A DNA stretch of 23,383 nucleotides from JBBQKF01 sp038326615. Lineage in GTDB: Bacteria > Bacillota > Clostridia > Saccharofermentanales > UBA5734. The notes beneath the pieces are model-generated. The model saw only the letters and a program-made list of their open reading frames with translations, had not been told where the DNA came from and made no database searches. Below are positions 7,011-14,053 of the stretch, one piece after another. Where the stretch lies: the NCBI GenBank assembly GCA_038326615.1, contig JBBQKF010000049.1, positions 1 through 23,383 on the forward strand, given 5' to 3'. Both the position numbers and the translations under genes were made by a program. The stretch's first letter is position 1; the number at the start of each line of letters is the position of its first letter.

Positions 7011-8553
7011 GAACACAGAGGAACCGTCCCCTTGTGTTTGGGAACCGTCCCCTTGTGTTTTTGGCCTTGTTGGACATCCGCTTGGTCATACACTTTCGCC
7101 GTCATTGCATAAGAATCTGATGAATGATTGTGGGATTGATGGTGTTTATAATGTTTATGATATCTTGCCTGAAGAATTCGATGATAAGATAAAAATTCTA
7201 CTTGAAAAGCTTGATGGTTTTAACATCACAATACCATACAAGGAGAAAATCATTCCGTACCTGGATAATGTCGAAAAAGTGGCTATGGGAGTTGGTGCTG
7301 TTAATGCAGTTTATGGTAATTGCGGATTCAACACGGATTCATATGGATTTAATATGTGCAAAATTCCTATTAAGGACAAAAGAGTACTTTTGCTTGGCGC
7401 AGGAGGTGCAGCCAGAGTAATGCTTCATGAGATTATTTTAGCAGGAGCAAAGGAGATTGTGGTTTGCTCACGAAATGAAACCACGGCAGCAAAACTCATT
7501 TCGAAAATATCCGATTTTATATTTTCTACAAAATCATCAAATAGGGTTGATAGTGACGATAAAGTGTGTGAGGTTGATCATATTTTTAAAGAGGATGACA
7601 CTGAAATCGCAAAAAAAAAGAGCGAATATGACAATGTTGAAAAAGAATGTGATTCTGTTAATCCAAATAAAGAGGCTAACGTTGATAATTTGAATACCTT
7701 TACTTGGCCAAAGATTGTTGTAGCCGATTTTACTGATTTGAAACCTGAATATGATGTAATAATTAATGCAACCCCTGTTGGTATGTGGCCAGGATTTGAT
7801 ACCATGCCAATTTCTAAGGAAGTAGTTATTGGAGCAGAGTATGTTTTTGATTCAATATATAATCCGATATCAACTAAGCTTATTTTAACCGCAAGATCAT
7901 TTGGAATTAAAGCACAGAATGGTCTCGCAATGCTTTATTTTCAGGGTTTTAGAGCTCAACAGGTGTGGAATCCGAATGTCGATTTTGCTGGTGTTAGCCA
8001 TTCGCTTATGATAAACAAATTAAAAAGAGATTTGCTCAAATTATTTCCACTAAAATTTGTTATTACTGGTTTTATGGGTTGTGGTAAATCAACAGTGGGA
8101 AAAGCTTTTGCACAAATCATTGATGCAAAATTTTACGACCTTGACGATTGTATAATTGAGAGCAAGCAAAAATCAATTCCAGAGATTTTTGATCAAGACG
8201 GAGAAGCTTCATTCAGACAAGAAGAAAGCAGATGTCTTGCAAGCCTTCTTGCGATTTCAGAAACGTTGGTTATTGCAACAGGTGGTGGGGCACTTATACA
8301 AAAAGAAAATGTTCATCTAGTCAAGCAAAACAAAGGATTTATTTTTTTAATTAACATTTGCCTTGAAACAATTGTCAAAAGAGTTTCTGATGGGAATGAC
8401 CGTCCACTTATTACAGGAGATGTCGAGAAAAAGGCGTCAAAGCTATATTTAGAAAGACTGTCAGTTTATAACGAAATTTCTGATTGTACTATTGATGGAG
8501 AAGGAACAATAGATGAAGTAGCAAAAAGAATAGCAGATTTGATAGATTTTTAA
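6997..8553 (+). CDS. aroEK: Fused shikimate dehydrogenase-shikimate kinase (AroE-AroK)
   Basis: A 518-aa bifunctional enzyme for steps 4 and 5 of the shikimate pathway. The AroE half (to ~residue 345) shows GHPLGHTLSPSLH, NITIPYKE with the catalytic Lys, GAVNAVYGN..FNTDSYGF, the NADP-binding GAGGAARVM and INATPVGMWP. From ~350 the kinase half has the P-loop GFMGCGKST, DLDD, FRQEE, ATGGGA and the lid NDRPL. Two oddities: the N terminus is built from a doubled 21-bp element giving EPSPCVW then EPSPCVF, and ~55 charged residues (about 178-235) are inserted before the last AroE strands, making that half longer than the usual ~280 aa. ATG 6997 follows GAGG (6983-6986) and overlaps ispF-like by 14 bases. 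Confidence 0.94.
   Translation: MKKIENTEEPSPCVWEPSPCVFGLVGHPLGHTLSPSLHKNLMNDCGIDGVYNVYDILPEEFDDKIKILLEKLDGFNITIPYKEKIIPYLDNVEKVAMGVGAVNAVYGNCGFNTDSYGFNMCKIPIKDKRVLLLGAGGAARVMLHEIILAGAKEIVVCSRNETTAAKLISKISDFIFSTKSSNRVDSDDKVCEVDHIFKEDDTEIAKKKSEYDNVEKECDSVNPNKEANVDNLNTFTWPKIVVADFTDLKPEYDVIINATPVGMWPGFDTMPISKEVVIGAEYVFDSIYNPISTKLILTARSFGIKAQNGLAMLYFQGFRAQQVWNPNVDFAGVSHSLMINKLKRDLLKLFPLKFVITGFMGCGKSTVGKAFAQIIDAKFYDLDDCIIESKQKSIPEIFDQDGEASFRQEESRCLASLLAISETLVIATGGGALIQKENVHLVKQNKGFIFLINICLETIVKRVSDGNDRPLITGDVEKKASKLYLERLSVYNEISDCTIDGEGTIDEVAKRIADLIDF
7012..7060. repeat. Doubled GGAACCGTCCCC-type repeat inside aroEK
   Basis: The 20-mer ggaaccgtccccttgtgttt occurs at 7020-7039 and again exactly at 7041-7060 (21-bp period, in frame). 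AACACAgAGG at 7012-7021 is complementary to CCTTGTGTT at 7030-7038 apart from one bulged G, so copy 1 can fold with an 8-base loop. From memory, GGGGACGGTTC-type short repeats are scattered in many Firmicute genomes and are thought to be non-autonomous elements; no transposase is present here. Confidence 0.85.
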
Positions 8554-8582
8554 TTATAAGTGGTTCTATGAATATTTTATAC

Positions 8583-8616
8583 TAGTAACAAAAGTGTTTT
8601 TACTATAAAATATAAT
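8583..8616 (+). promoter_or_regulatory. Possible promoter/operator for the DAHP synthase-pheA segment
   Basis: A perfect TATAAT lies at 8611-8616, 26 bases before the DAHP synthase start. No good -35 box sits 16-18 bases upstream. Instead, a dyad TAGTAA (8583-8588) / TTACTA (8600-8605), with inner AA/TT pairs, occupies the -35 region and could be a regulator site. Operator function is an inference. Confidence 0.35.
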
Positions 8617-8641
8617 CATGCGGACCGAAAGGAGTTTTACA

Positions 8642-9655
8642 ATGATTTTAATTTTAAAACATGGAACAACAAAGGAACAGACAATGGACCTGTGCGCATG
8701 GGTGAGCTCATTTGGTGTTCAAGCAAATCCGATTTTCGGCAGCGATACCGTTATCGTCGGATTGGTCGGCGATACATCAGCAATAGATATCGGCAATATT
8801 GAAAATGATGAACGTGTAGAGAAGGTAATGAAGGTGCAGGAGCCTTTTAAGAAAGCAAATCGTAAATTTCATCCTGACAACACACAAATTAAAATAGGGG
8901 ATGTTATAATCGGAGGTAAGAAAATCGTTCTTGCTGCAGGCCCTTGTTCTGTAGAATCAGAAGAGCAGATGATTTCACTCGCTAATAAGGTAAAAGATGC
9001 AGGGGCACAAATGATGCGCGGCGGAGCTTTTAAACCGAGAACATCTCCATATGCATTTCAAGGACTTCGTGCAGAAGGATTACTTTGTATGAAAAGAGCA
9101 AAAGAAGCTACGGGACTACCTGTGGTTTCCGAGATAACAAATCCTTCTCAGCTTGAACTATTCAACGAATATGTCGATATTATACAAGTAGGCACCAGAA
9201 ATATGCAGAATTTTGAACTTCTTAAGGAGCTTGGGCATTGCAAAAAGCCGATACTTCTTAAAAGAGGATTTTCAAACACAATTGAAGAGCTTTTAATGTC
9301 TGCAGAGTATATAATGAGTGGAGGTAATGAGAGTGTTATTCTTTGTGAAAGAGGAATCAGAACTTTTGAAACCGCAACAAGGAACACTCTTGATATAAGC
9401 GCAATACCAATGCTGAAGAGAATGTCCCACTTGCCGGTATTTGTTGACCCAAGCCATTCAGGAGGTATGGCTTGGCTGGTTGAACCTTTGTCAATGGCGT
9501 CCCTCGCAGCTGGTGCTGACGGACTGATAATTGAAGTTCATCAGGATCCTAAGAACGCGTGGTCCGACGGACAGCAATCCCTTACACCAGAAGCATTTTT
9601 TGAACTTACCAATAAACTTCGCCCGCTCGCAGAATTACTCGGTCGTGAAATATAA
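8642..9655 (+). CDS. aroF: DAHP synthase (3-deoxy-7-phosphoheptulonate synthase, AroF type)
   Basis: A 337-aa enzyme for the committed first step, condensing phosphoenolpyruvate with erythrose 4-phosphate. Residues 1-~75 form the ferredoxin-like N-terminal domain known from Thermotoga-type DAHP synthases, where it mediates Tyr/Phe feedback. The barrel has AAGPCSVES with the metal-binding Cys, RGGAFKPRTSPY, VVSEITNPSQ, VGTRNMQNFELL, LLKRGFSNT and VDPSHSGG. The start is ATG 8642 because AAAGGAG (8628-8634) sits seven bases upstream; an in-frame ATG at 8618 would run through that ribosome site. It lies 88 bases after aroEK with its own possible promoter, and 14 bases before aroB. Feedback regulation is inferred from the domain layout only. 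Confidence 0.95.
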   Translation: MILILKHGTTKEQTMDLCAWVSSFGVQANPIFGSDTVIVGLVGDTSAIDIGNIENDERVEKVMKVQEPFKKANRKFHPDNTQIKIGDVIIGGKKIVLAAGPCSVESEEQMISLANKVKDAGAQMMRGGAFKPRTSPYAFQGLRAEGLLCMKRAKEATGLPVVSEITNPSQLELFNEYVDIIQVGTRNMQNFELLKELGHCKKPILLKRGFSNTIEELLMSAEYIMSGGNESVILCERGIRTFETATRNTLDISAIPMLKRMSHLPVFVDPSHSGGMAWLVEPLSMASLAAGADGLIIEVHQDPKNAWSDGQQSLTPEAFFELTNKLRPLAELLGREI

Positions 9656-9669
9656 AGGAGGAATCTATT

Positions 9670-10722
9670 ATGCCTGAAATACTAGCTAAAACAAGCATAG
9701 GGAGTTATGAAATCACAATTGCAAACTCATCATTATCTAAAATAGGTAAAAGAGCAAAGTCTCTTGTAAGAGGAACAAAAGCATTCATCGTTACGGATAG
9801 CAATGTTGCCGCCCTCTACCTTGCTAAAGTTACAAAGTCGCTTGAAGAAAGTGGATTTAAAGTTGAATCTGTGGTAATTGAACCCGGAGAATCAAGCAAA
9901 AATGCTGAAAATCTTTTCATGCTATACGGGAAATTTAACCAGGCAGGAATTACCCGTTCTGACCTTATCGTTGCATTAGGAGGAGGCGTAATCGGCGATC
10001 TTACAGGATTTGCAGCTGCAACATACCTTCGTGGTGTTCCTCTTATTCAGGTTCCTACAACATTACTTGCTCAGGTAGATTCATCAGTTGGAGGTAAAAC
10101 AGCAATTGATTTACCTTTTGGTAAAAATCTTGTAGGCTCATTTTATCATCCTCTTTCAGTAATAATGGATCCTAGTGTGCTTGCTACATTACCTCGAACA
10201 GTAATGAATGAAGGTATGGCAGAGGTTATAAAGTATGGATGTATAAGGGATGTTCATCTTTTTGAACAAATTGAATCAAACAAAATGGATCTAGAATGGA
10301 TTCTCGAACGTTGCATACATATTAAAACTGCTGTTGTTGCAAAAGATGAGCGCGACACTGGGGAGAGAATGCTCCTGAATTTTGGACATACTGTCGGTCA
10401 TGCTATAGAAAAAGTAACGGATTATAAAGTCTATTCTCATGGACAGGCAGTTTCTTTCGGTATGGTAATTGCATGTAAAATAGGAGAAAAACTAGGGGTT
10501 ACAAAACAAGGTACAACAAAAAGAGTAGAAGCGTGCATTGAGAAATTTGGGCTCCCACTTAAGTTTGATCTTCCAGTAGAAGAAATTATTAATGCAATCC
10601 GTTCTGACAAAAAAACATTGTCTGACAAAATTTATTTTGTTCTTCTTAAAGAAATAGGTGAAGCAATACTTCATCCTATGGATTTTTCAGTTTTAAGCCA
10701 GTTGCTCCGGGAGGTTTTGTGA
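9670..10722 (+). CDS. aroB: 3-dehydroquinate synthase
   Basis: A 350-aa NAD- and metal-dependent enzyme converting DAHP to 3-dehydroquinate (shikimate step 2). The NAD-binding glycine-rich stretch ALGGGVIGDLTGFAA is followed by YLRGVPLIQVPTTLLAQVDS and SVGGKTAIDLPFGKNLVGSF. The metal ligands lie in MAEVIKYG (Glu), NFGHTVGHAIE (His) and SHGQAVSFGM (His). The length is typical. The ribosome site AAAGGAGGA precedes ATG 9670, and the gene follows DAHP synthase by 14 bases. Its TGA is one base before the aroA ATG, so tight translational coupling is likely. Confidence 0.97.
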   Translation: MPEILAKTSIGSYEITIANSSLSKIGKRAKSLVRGTKAFIVTDSNVAALYLAKVTKSLEESGFKVESVVIEPGESSKNAENLFMLYGKFNQAGITRSDLIVALGGGVIGDLTGFAAATYLRGVPLIQVPTTLLAQVDSSVGGKTAIDLPFGKNLVGSFYHPLSVIMDPSVLATLPRTVMNEGMAEVIKYGCIRDVHLFEQIESNKMDLEWILERCIHIKTAVVAKDERDTGERMLLNFGHTVGHAIEKVTDYKVYSHGQAVSFGMVIACKIGEKLGVTKQGTTKRVEACIEKFGLPLKFDLPVEEIINAIRSDKKTLSDKIYFVLLKEIGEAILHPMDFSVLSQLLREVL

Positions 10723-10723
10723 A

Positions 10724-11968
10724 ATGTCTGACTTACATGTCTTTCCAGGGAAACTTTCAGGCAAAATAAAGGTACCGCCATCAAAAAGCATGGCGCACAG
10801 AGCGATTTTATGTGCATCTCTTGCAGGTGATGTTTCTCTTGCCGGGACTTTTGAAAGTGAATCCTCTAAAGACATAAATGCAACACTCCACGCAATTAAA
10901 TCATTACTATCTGACGAAAAGGAATTGTTTTGTAATGAATCAGGCTCGACGTTGAGATTTCTAATACCTATTGCTGCGGCTTTAGGCAAAAATGTCATAT
11001 TCACTGGTGCCGGTAGTTTGCCAAACAGACCACTTTCCGAATATAAAGAGATTTTGTCAGGTAGGGGAATAGCTCTCGATTTCCCAGCCGATGGCTTTTT
11101 GCCACTTAAAATAAGTGGGAAACTAAAAGCTGGAGAATTTTTTGTTCCGGGTGATGTGAGTTCACAATATGTAACAGGCCTTTTATTGGCACTTCCATTA
11201 ATTGATGGAAATTCTAAAGTTATAATCACATCGACCCTTGAATCTGCAGCATATGTTGACATGACAATCAGAGTTATGCAACATTTTGGGGTAAGAGTAG
11301 AGCGATTGGTAAACGGATATTTTGTTCATGGAAATCAACAATACCTGAGAACTCCATTTAATGTTGAAGGTGACTATTCGCAGGCTGCATTCTGGATGGT
11401 TGCAAATTATCTTAGAAGCAATCTTACACTAACTAATCTTGATCCAGCCTCTGTACAGGGAGACAAAGAGATTTTGCAAATTCTTGCTGAATATGAAAAT
11501 TTACGTTTAAAGCCGGAGAAAAATGCGAGAAACCATGCTAGACAATATTGGTCAGATGTTGTTGGAGCAAAAGAAGAAAAGCCTGTAATTGAAATAGATG
11601 CATCGCAGATACCTGATCTAATTCCGGTTCTTGCCGTAGCAGGTGCAAATAGCAATGCAATAACAAAAATAATTAATGCAAAAAGATTGCGCCTCAAAGA
11701 AAGTGATCGCATAAAAACCACTGTTGAATTATTAACTGCAATAGGTGCAAGAGTATTTGAAACTTCAGACGGACTTGTAATTGATGGTGGAAATCCTCTT
11801 AAAGGTGGCACTGTTGATAGCTATGGAGACCATCGGATTGCAATGGCTGCGGCTATTGCAGCACTAACGACGGAGAATGGTGTGACAATTAGAAATGCGG
11901 GTTGTATTGATAAATCGTACCCTTCATTTTATAAAGACTTTGCTCATGTAGGAGGTAAATTTGAATGA
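10724..11968 (+). CDS. aroA: EPSP synthase (3-phosphoshikimate 1-carboxyvinyltransferase)
   Basis: A 414-aa enzyme that transfers enolpyruvate from PEP to shikimate 3-phosphate (step 6). Motifs are in order: PPSKSMAHRAI (phosphate-binding Lys/Ser), NESGSTLRFLIP, LPNRPLSEY, DVSSQYVTGLLLALP, GDYSQAAFW, LKESDRIKTT, GDHRIAMAAA and CIDKSYPSFYKDF. The PEP-site segment reads ESGSTLRF rather than the enterobacterial NAGTAMRP, so this is not the glyphosate-sensitive E. coli-type sequence; I do not predict its sensitivity. GGGAGG (10709-10714), inside the end of aroB, serves ATG 10724. Its stop overlaps the aroC start (ATGA). Confidence 0.96.
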   Translation: MSDLHVFPGKLSGKIKVPPSKSMAHRAILCASLAGDVSLAGTFESESSKDINATLHAIKSLLSDEKELFCNESGSTLRFLIPIAAALGKNVIFTGAGSLPNRPLSEYKEILSGRGIALDFPADGFLPLKISGKLKAGEFFVPGDVSSQYVTGLLLALPLIDGNSKVIITSTLESAAYVDMTIRVMQHFGVRVERLVNGYFVHGNQQYLRTPFNVEGDYSQAAFWMVANYLRSNLTLTNLDPASVQGDKEILQILAEYENLRLKPEKNARNHARQYWSDVVGAKEEKPVIEIDASQIPDLIPVLAVAGANSNAITKIINAKRLRLKESDRIKTTVELLTAIGARVFETSDGLVIDGGNPLKGGTVDSYGDHRIAMAAAIAALTTENGVTIRNAGCIDKSYPSFYKDFAHVGGKFE

Positions 11969-13296
11969 GTTCAATGTGGGGAAACAAGGTCAAAATAAGC
12001 ATTTTTGGTGAATCACATGGGGAAGCTGTAGGTGTTACCATTGATGGACTGCCTTCTGGAATTAAGTTAGATTTGCCAGCTATTAATGAGTTCATGCAGC
12101 GAAGAGCCTCGAAAGGTTCGCCATGGACTACCAGCAGGACAGAAGATGACATACCAGCTATATTGTCTGGTGTATACAATGAAACAACCACTGGAACACC
12201 ACTTTGTGCAATAATCGAAAACAAAAATACCAGGTCTAGCGATTATTCACAGCAACGAGCGATTCCACGGCCAGGTCATGCAGATCTCACAGCAATGGCA
12301 AGATATAGTGGTTTCCAAGACCCAAGAGGTGGCGGGCATTTCTCAGGAAGACTTACGGCACCATTGGTTTTTGCCGGAGCAATTTGTAGCCAGATTCTTA
12401 AACAAAAGAAAATAAATATATTTGCGCATATCGATTCAATTGGTGATATAAATGACACACGATTCAATCCCGTTTCACCAGTGTCTGATGAATATTTTAT
12501 GATCGCGAAGAAAGATTTCCCGATTTTTAATGACGAAATCAAAGATGTTATGGTTGACAGAATATTGATGGCCAAAAAGGATAAAGATTCGGTTGGTGGG
12601 GTTGTAGAATGCATTGCTTATGGATTGCCAGCTGGAATTGGCAACCCTATTTTTGCTAGTATTGAATCCCGTATTTCATCTATGATGTTTTCGATTCCTG
12701 CTGTTAAAGGAATAGAATTTGGTGCAGGATTTGAAGTTTCAAAACGGTCTGGTTCTCAAAACAACGATTCGCCTGTTTTTGTAACAAAACCTTCATCAAA
12801 CAATTCATCAAACAATTCATCAAACAAATTATCAAATAGTTTATTAGATAGTCTATTAGATAGTTCATTAGATAGTTCACCAAATAGTTCACTAAATAGT
12901 TCACTAAATAGTTCACCAAATAGTTCAACAGATAGTGCATTAGATAGTTTACCAAATAGTTCAACAGATAGTGCATTAGATAGTTCACCAAATAGTTTAT
13001 TAGATAGTTCATTAGATAGTTCATCTGAGAAACAACAACCTTCAATGATAAGATATGTAACAAATAATGCGGGTGGGATTGAAGGCGGCATTTCCAATGG
13101 AATGCCAATTCTATTCAGAGTTGCATTTAAACCGACTCCCTCAATTTCTAAAGAGCAGGAATCAATTGATTTGGCAACAGGAACAAACGTTATTTTTGAG
13201 GGGAAGGGACGCCATGACCCTTGCATAGTTCCAAGAGCAGTTGCAGTAGTTGAAGCCGCTTGCGCAATTGTTATGCTGGATATGATTCTTGAATAA
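11965..13296 (+). CDS. aroC: Chorismate synthase with an 85-residue Ser/Asn repeat insert
   Basis: Makes chorismate from EPSP using reduced FMN (step 7). Family signatures are FGESHGEAVGVTIDGLP, the DPRGGGHFSGRLTAPLV region, GGVVECIAYGLPAGIG, IEFGAGFE, the core NNAGGIEGGISNG, and GRHDPCIVPRAV near the C terminus. At 443 aa it exceeds the usual ~360 aa. The excess is a Ser/Asn/Leu/Asp block (about residues 274-358) between SGSQNND and NNAGGI, encoded by a 12-bp tandem repeat. Both flanks keep conserved residues, and the reading frame is intact throughout, so the protein is probably functional with a disordered loop near the FMN/substrate site. ATG 11965 overlaps the aroA stop, with AGGAGGT at 11950-11956. 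Confidence 0.95.
   Translation: MSSMWGNKVKISIFGESHGEAVGVTIDGLPSGIKLDLPAINEFMQRRASKGSPWTTSRTEDDIPAILSGVYNETTTGTPLCAIIENKNTRSSDYSQQRAIPRPGHADLTAMARYSGFQDPRGGGHFSGRLTAPLVFAGAICSQILKQKKINIFAHIDSIGDINDTRFNPVSPVSDEYFMIAKKDFPIFNDEIKDVMVDRILMAKKDKDSVGGVVECIAYGLPAGIGNPIFASIESRISSMMFSIPAVKGIEFGAGFEVSKRSGSQNNDSPVFVTKPSSNNSSNNSSNKLSNSLLDSLLDSSLDSSPNSSLNSSLNSSPNSSTDSALDSLPNSSTDSALDSSPNSLLDSSLDSSSEKQQPSMIRYVTNNAGGIEGGISNGMPILFRVAFKPTPSISKEQESIDLATGTNVIFEGKGRHDPCIVPRAVAVVEAACAIVMLDMILE
12796..13023. repeat. 12-bp tandem repeat, 19 units, in frame inside aroC
   Basis: There are nineteen consecutive 12-bp units, each encoding four residues. Early units are TCAAACAATTCA; later ones mix TTAGATAGTTCA (LDSS), CCAAATAGTTCA (PNSS), CTAAATAGTTCA (LNSS) and ACAGATAGTGCA (TDSA). 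A higher-order 36-bp duplication (units 11-13 and 14-16; 12916-12951 and 12952-12987) differs at one base. The period is a multiple of three, so gain or loss of units keeps the aroC frame. Confidence 0.96.
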
Positions 13297-13362
13297 ATGT
13301 ATTTAGCGTCAAAAATCATTTTATTTTTATAAATATTTATGAAAAAAGCAGGAGGTTTTTTT

Positions 13363-13986
13363 ATGATGAGAAAAAATCCTAAAGTTTTGGCATCAAAAAT
13401 TGATAAACAAACACATCCTAAAACAACAGCAAAAGAAAAAAACGAAATTGTTAAAGGAAGCATTTTTCTTCCTTTAAACGAAAATATGACAGATACAAAA
13501 GTCTTAGCTAAGCTAAAAAAAATCACTTTCAATGAACTTAAATTCTCGATTTTGCTTATAAATGGGCCAAATCTTAACATGCTTGGAAAGCGTGACCCTA
13601 CTCAATATGGAACATTTACACTTTTGGATGCCGAAAAATTGGCGGTTGATACCGCATTTTCCAAAGGCTACAAAATGGATTGTTTTCAGTCAAATCACGA
13701 AGGTTCAATAATCGATAAGATTCATGAAGCAATGGAGAAATACGACGGAATCGTAATTAATCCGGGAGCATTTACTCATTATAGTTATGCAATCCTTGAT
13801 GCTATTGATCTTTGTGAGCTCCCAGTAATAGAAACTCACATTTCAGATATTTCACAAAGAGAAGATTTTAGAAGAATTTCAGTTATTTCCTCAGCTTGTT
13901 GCGGGCAGATAAAAGGACTTGGAATCAAAAGCTATTCTGAAGCAGTACTCCTTCTTTGTGATATAATAGAAAAACGACTGAAATAA
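13363..13986 (+). CDS. aroQ: Type II 3-dehydroquinase with an N-terminal extension
   Basis: Dehydrates 3-dehydroquinate to 3-dehydroshikimate (step 3). The type II fold is clear: LLINGPNLNMLGKRDPTQYG with the catalytic Tyr82, FQSNHEGSIIDKIH, VINPGAFTHYSYAILDAI, ETHISDISQRE with the catalytic His, and SACCGQIKGLG. The enzyme domain begins near residue 58; the preceding Lys-rich stretch is absent from standard ~145-aa enzymes and has no recognisable domain. I choose ATG 13363 because CAGGAGGT (13349-13356) is correctly spaced; ATG 13339 would overlap that site. It lies 66 bases after aroC in the same operon. A type II dodecamer with a disordered tail is expected. Confidence 0.94.
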   Translation: MMRKNPKVLASKIDKQTHPKTTAKEKNEIVKGSIFLPLNENMTDTKVLAKLKKITFNELKFSILLINGPNLNMLGKRDPTQYGTFTLLDAEKLAVDTAFSKGYKMDCFQSNHEGSIIDKIHEAMEKYDGIVINPGAFTHYSYAILDAIDLCELPVIETHISDISQREDFRRISVISSACCGQIKGLGIKSYSEAVLLLCDIIEKRLK

Positions 13987-14000
13987 TTGAAATTAATTAT

Positions 14001-14053
14001 AGGAGGATGATTTATCCATTGCATTTTGTGATGAATAAATAATAGATATAACA
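14001..14053 (+). promoter_or_regulatory. Displaced ribosome site plus hairpin before pheA
   Basis: AGGAGG (14001-14006) is 47 bases upstream of the pheA ATG (14054). Between them ATTTATcCAT (14010-14019) pairs with ATGaATAAAT (14031-14040) in 9 of 10 positions, with an 11-base loop. Folding would shorten the effective spacing to about 16 bases. A micro-ORF of 11 codons (14007-14042) also abuts the AGGAGG. No Shine-Dalgarno is visible closer to ATG 14054, and the stop at 14036 rules out an upstream in-frame start. Confidence 0.5.

Noticed and set aside
12704..13580. Long - strand reading frames over the aroC repeat and into the aroC-aroQ gap and the start of aroQ
   Set aside because: They mirror the 12-bp repeat (runs of NYLxNYL or ELFxELS), have no ribosome site, and overlap well-supported aroC and aroQ.
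14007..14042. Phe leader peptide for pheA attenuation
   Set aside because: The 11-codon ORF has a single Phe and no spacing from AGGAGG, and no terminator/antiterminator pair is evident; reported only as an alternative.
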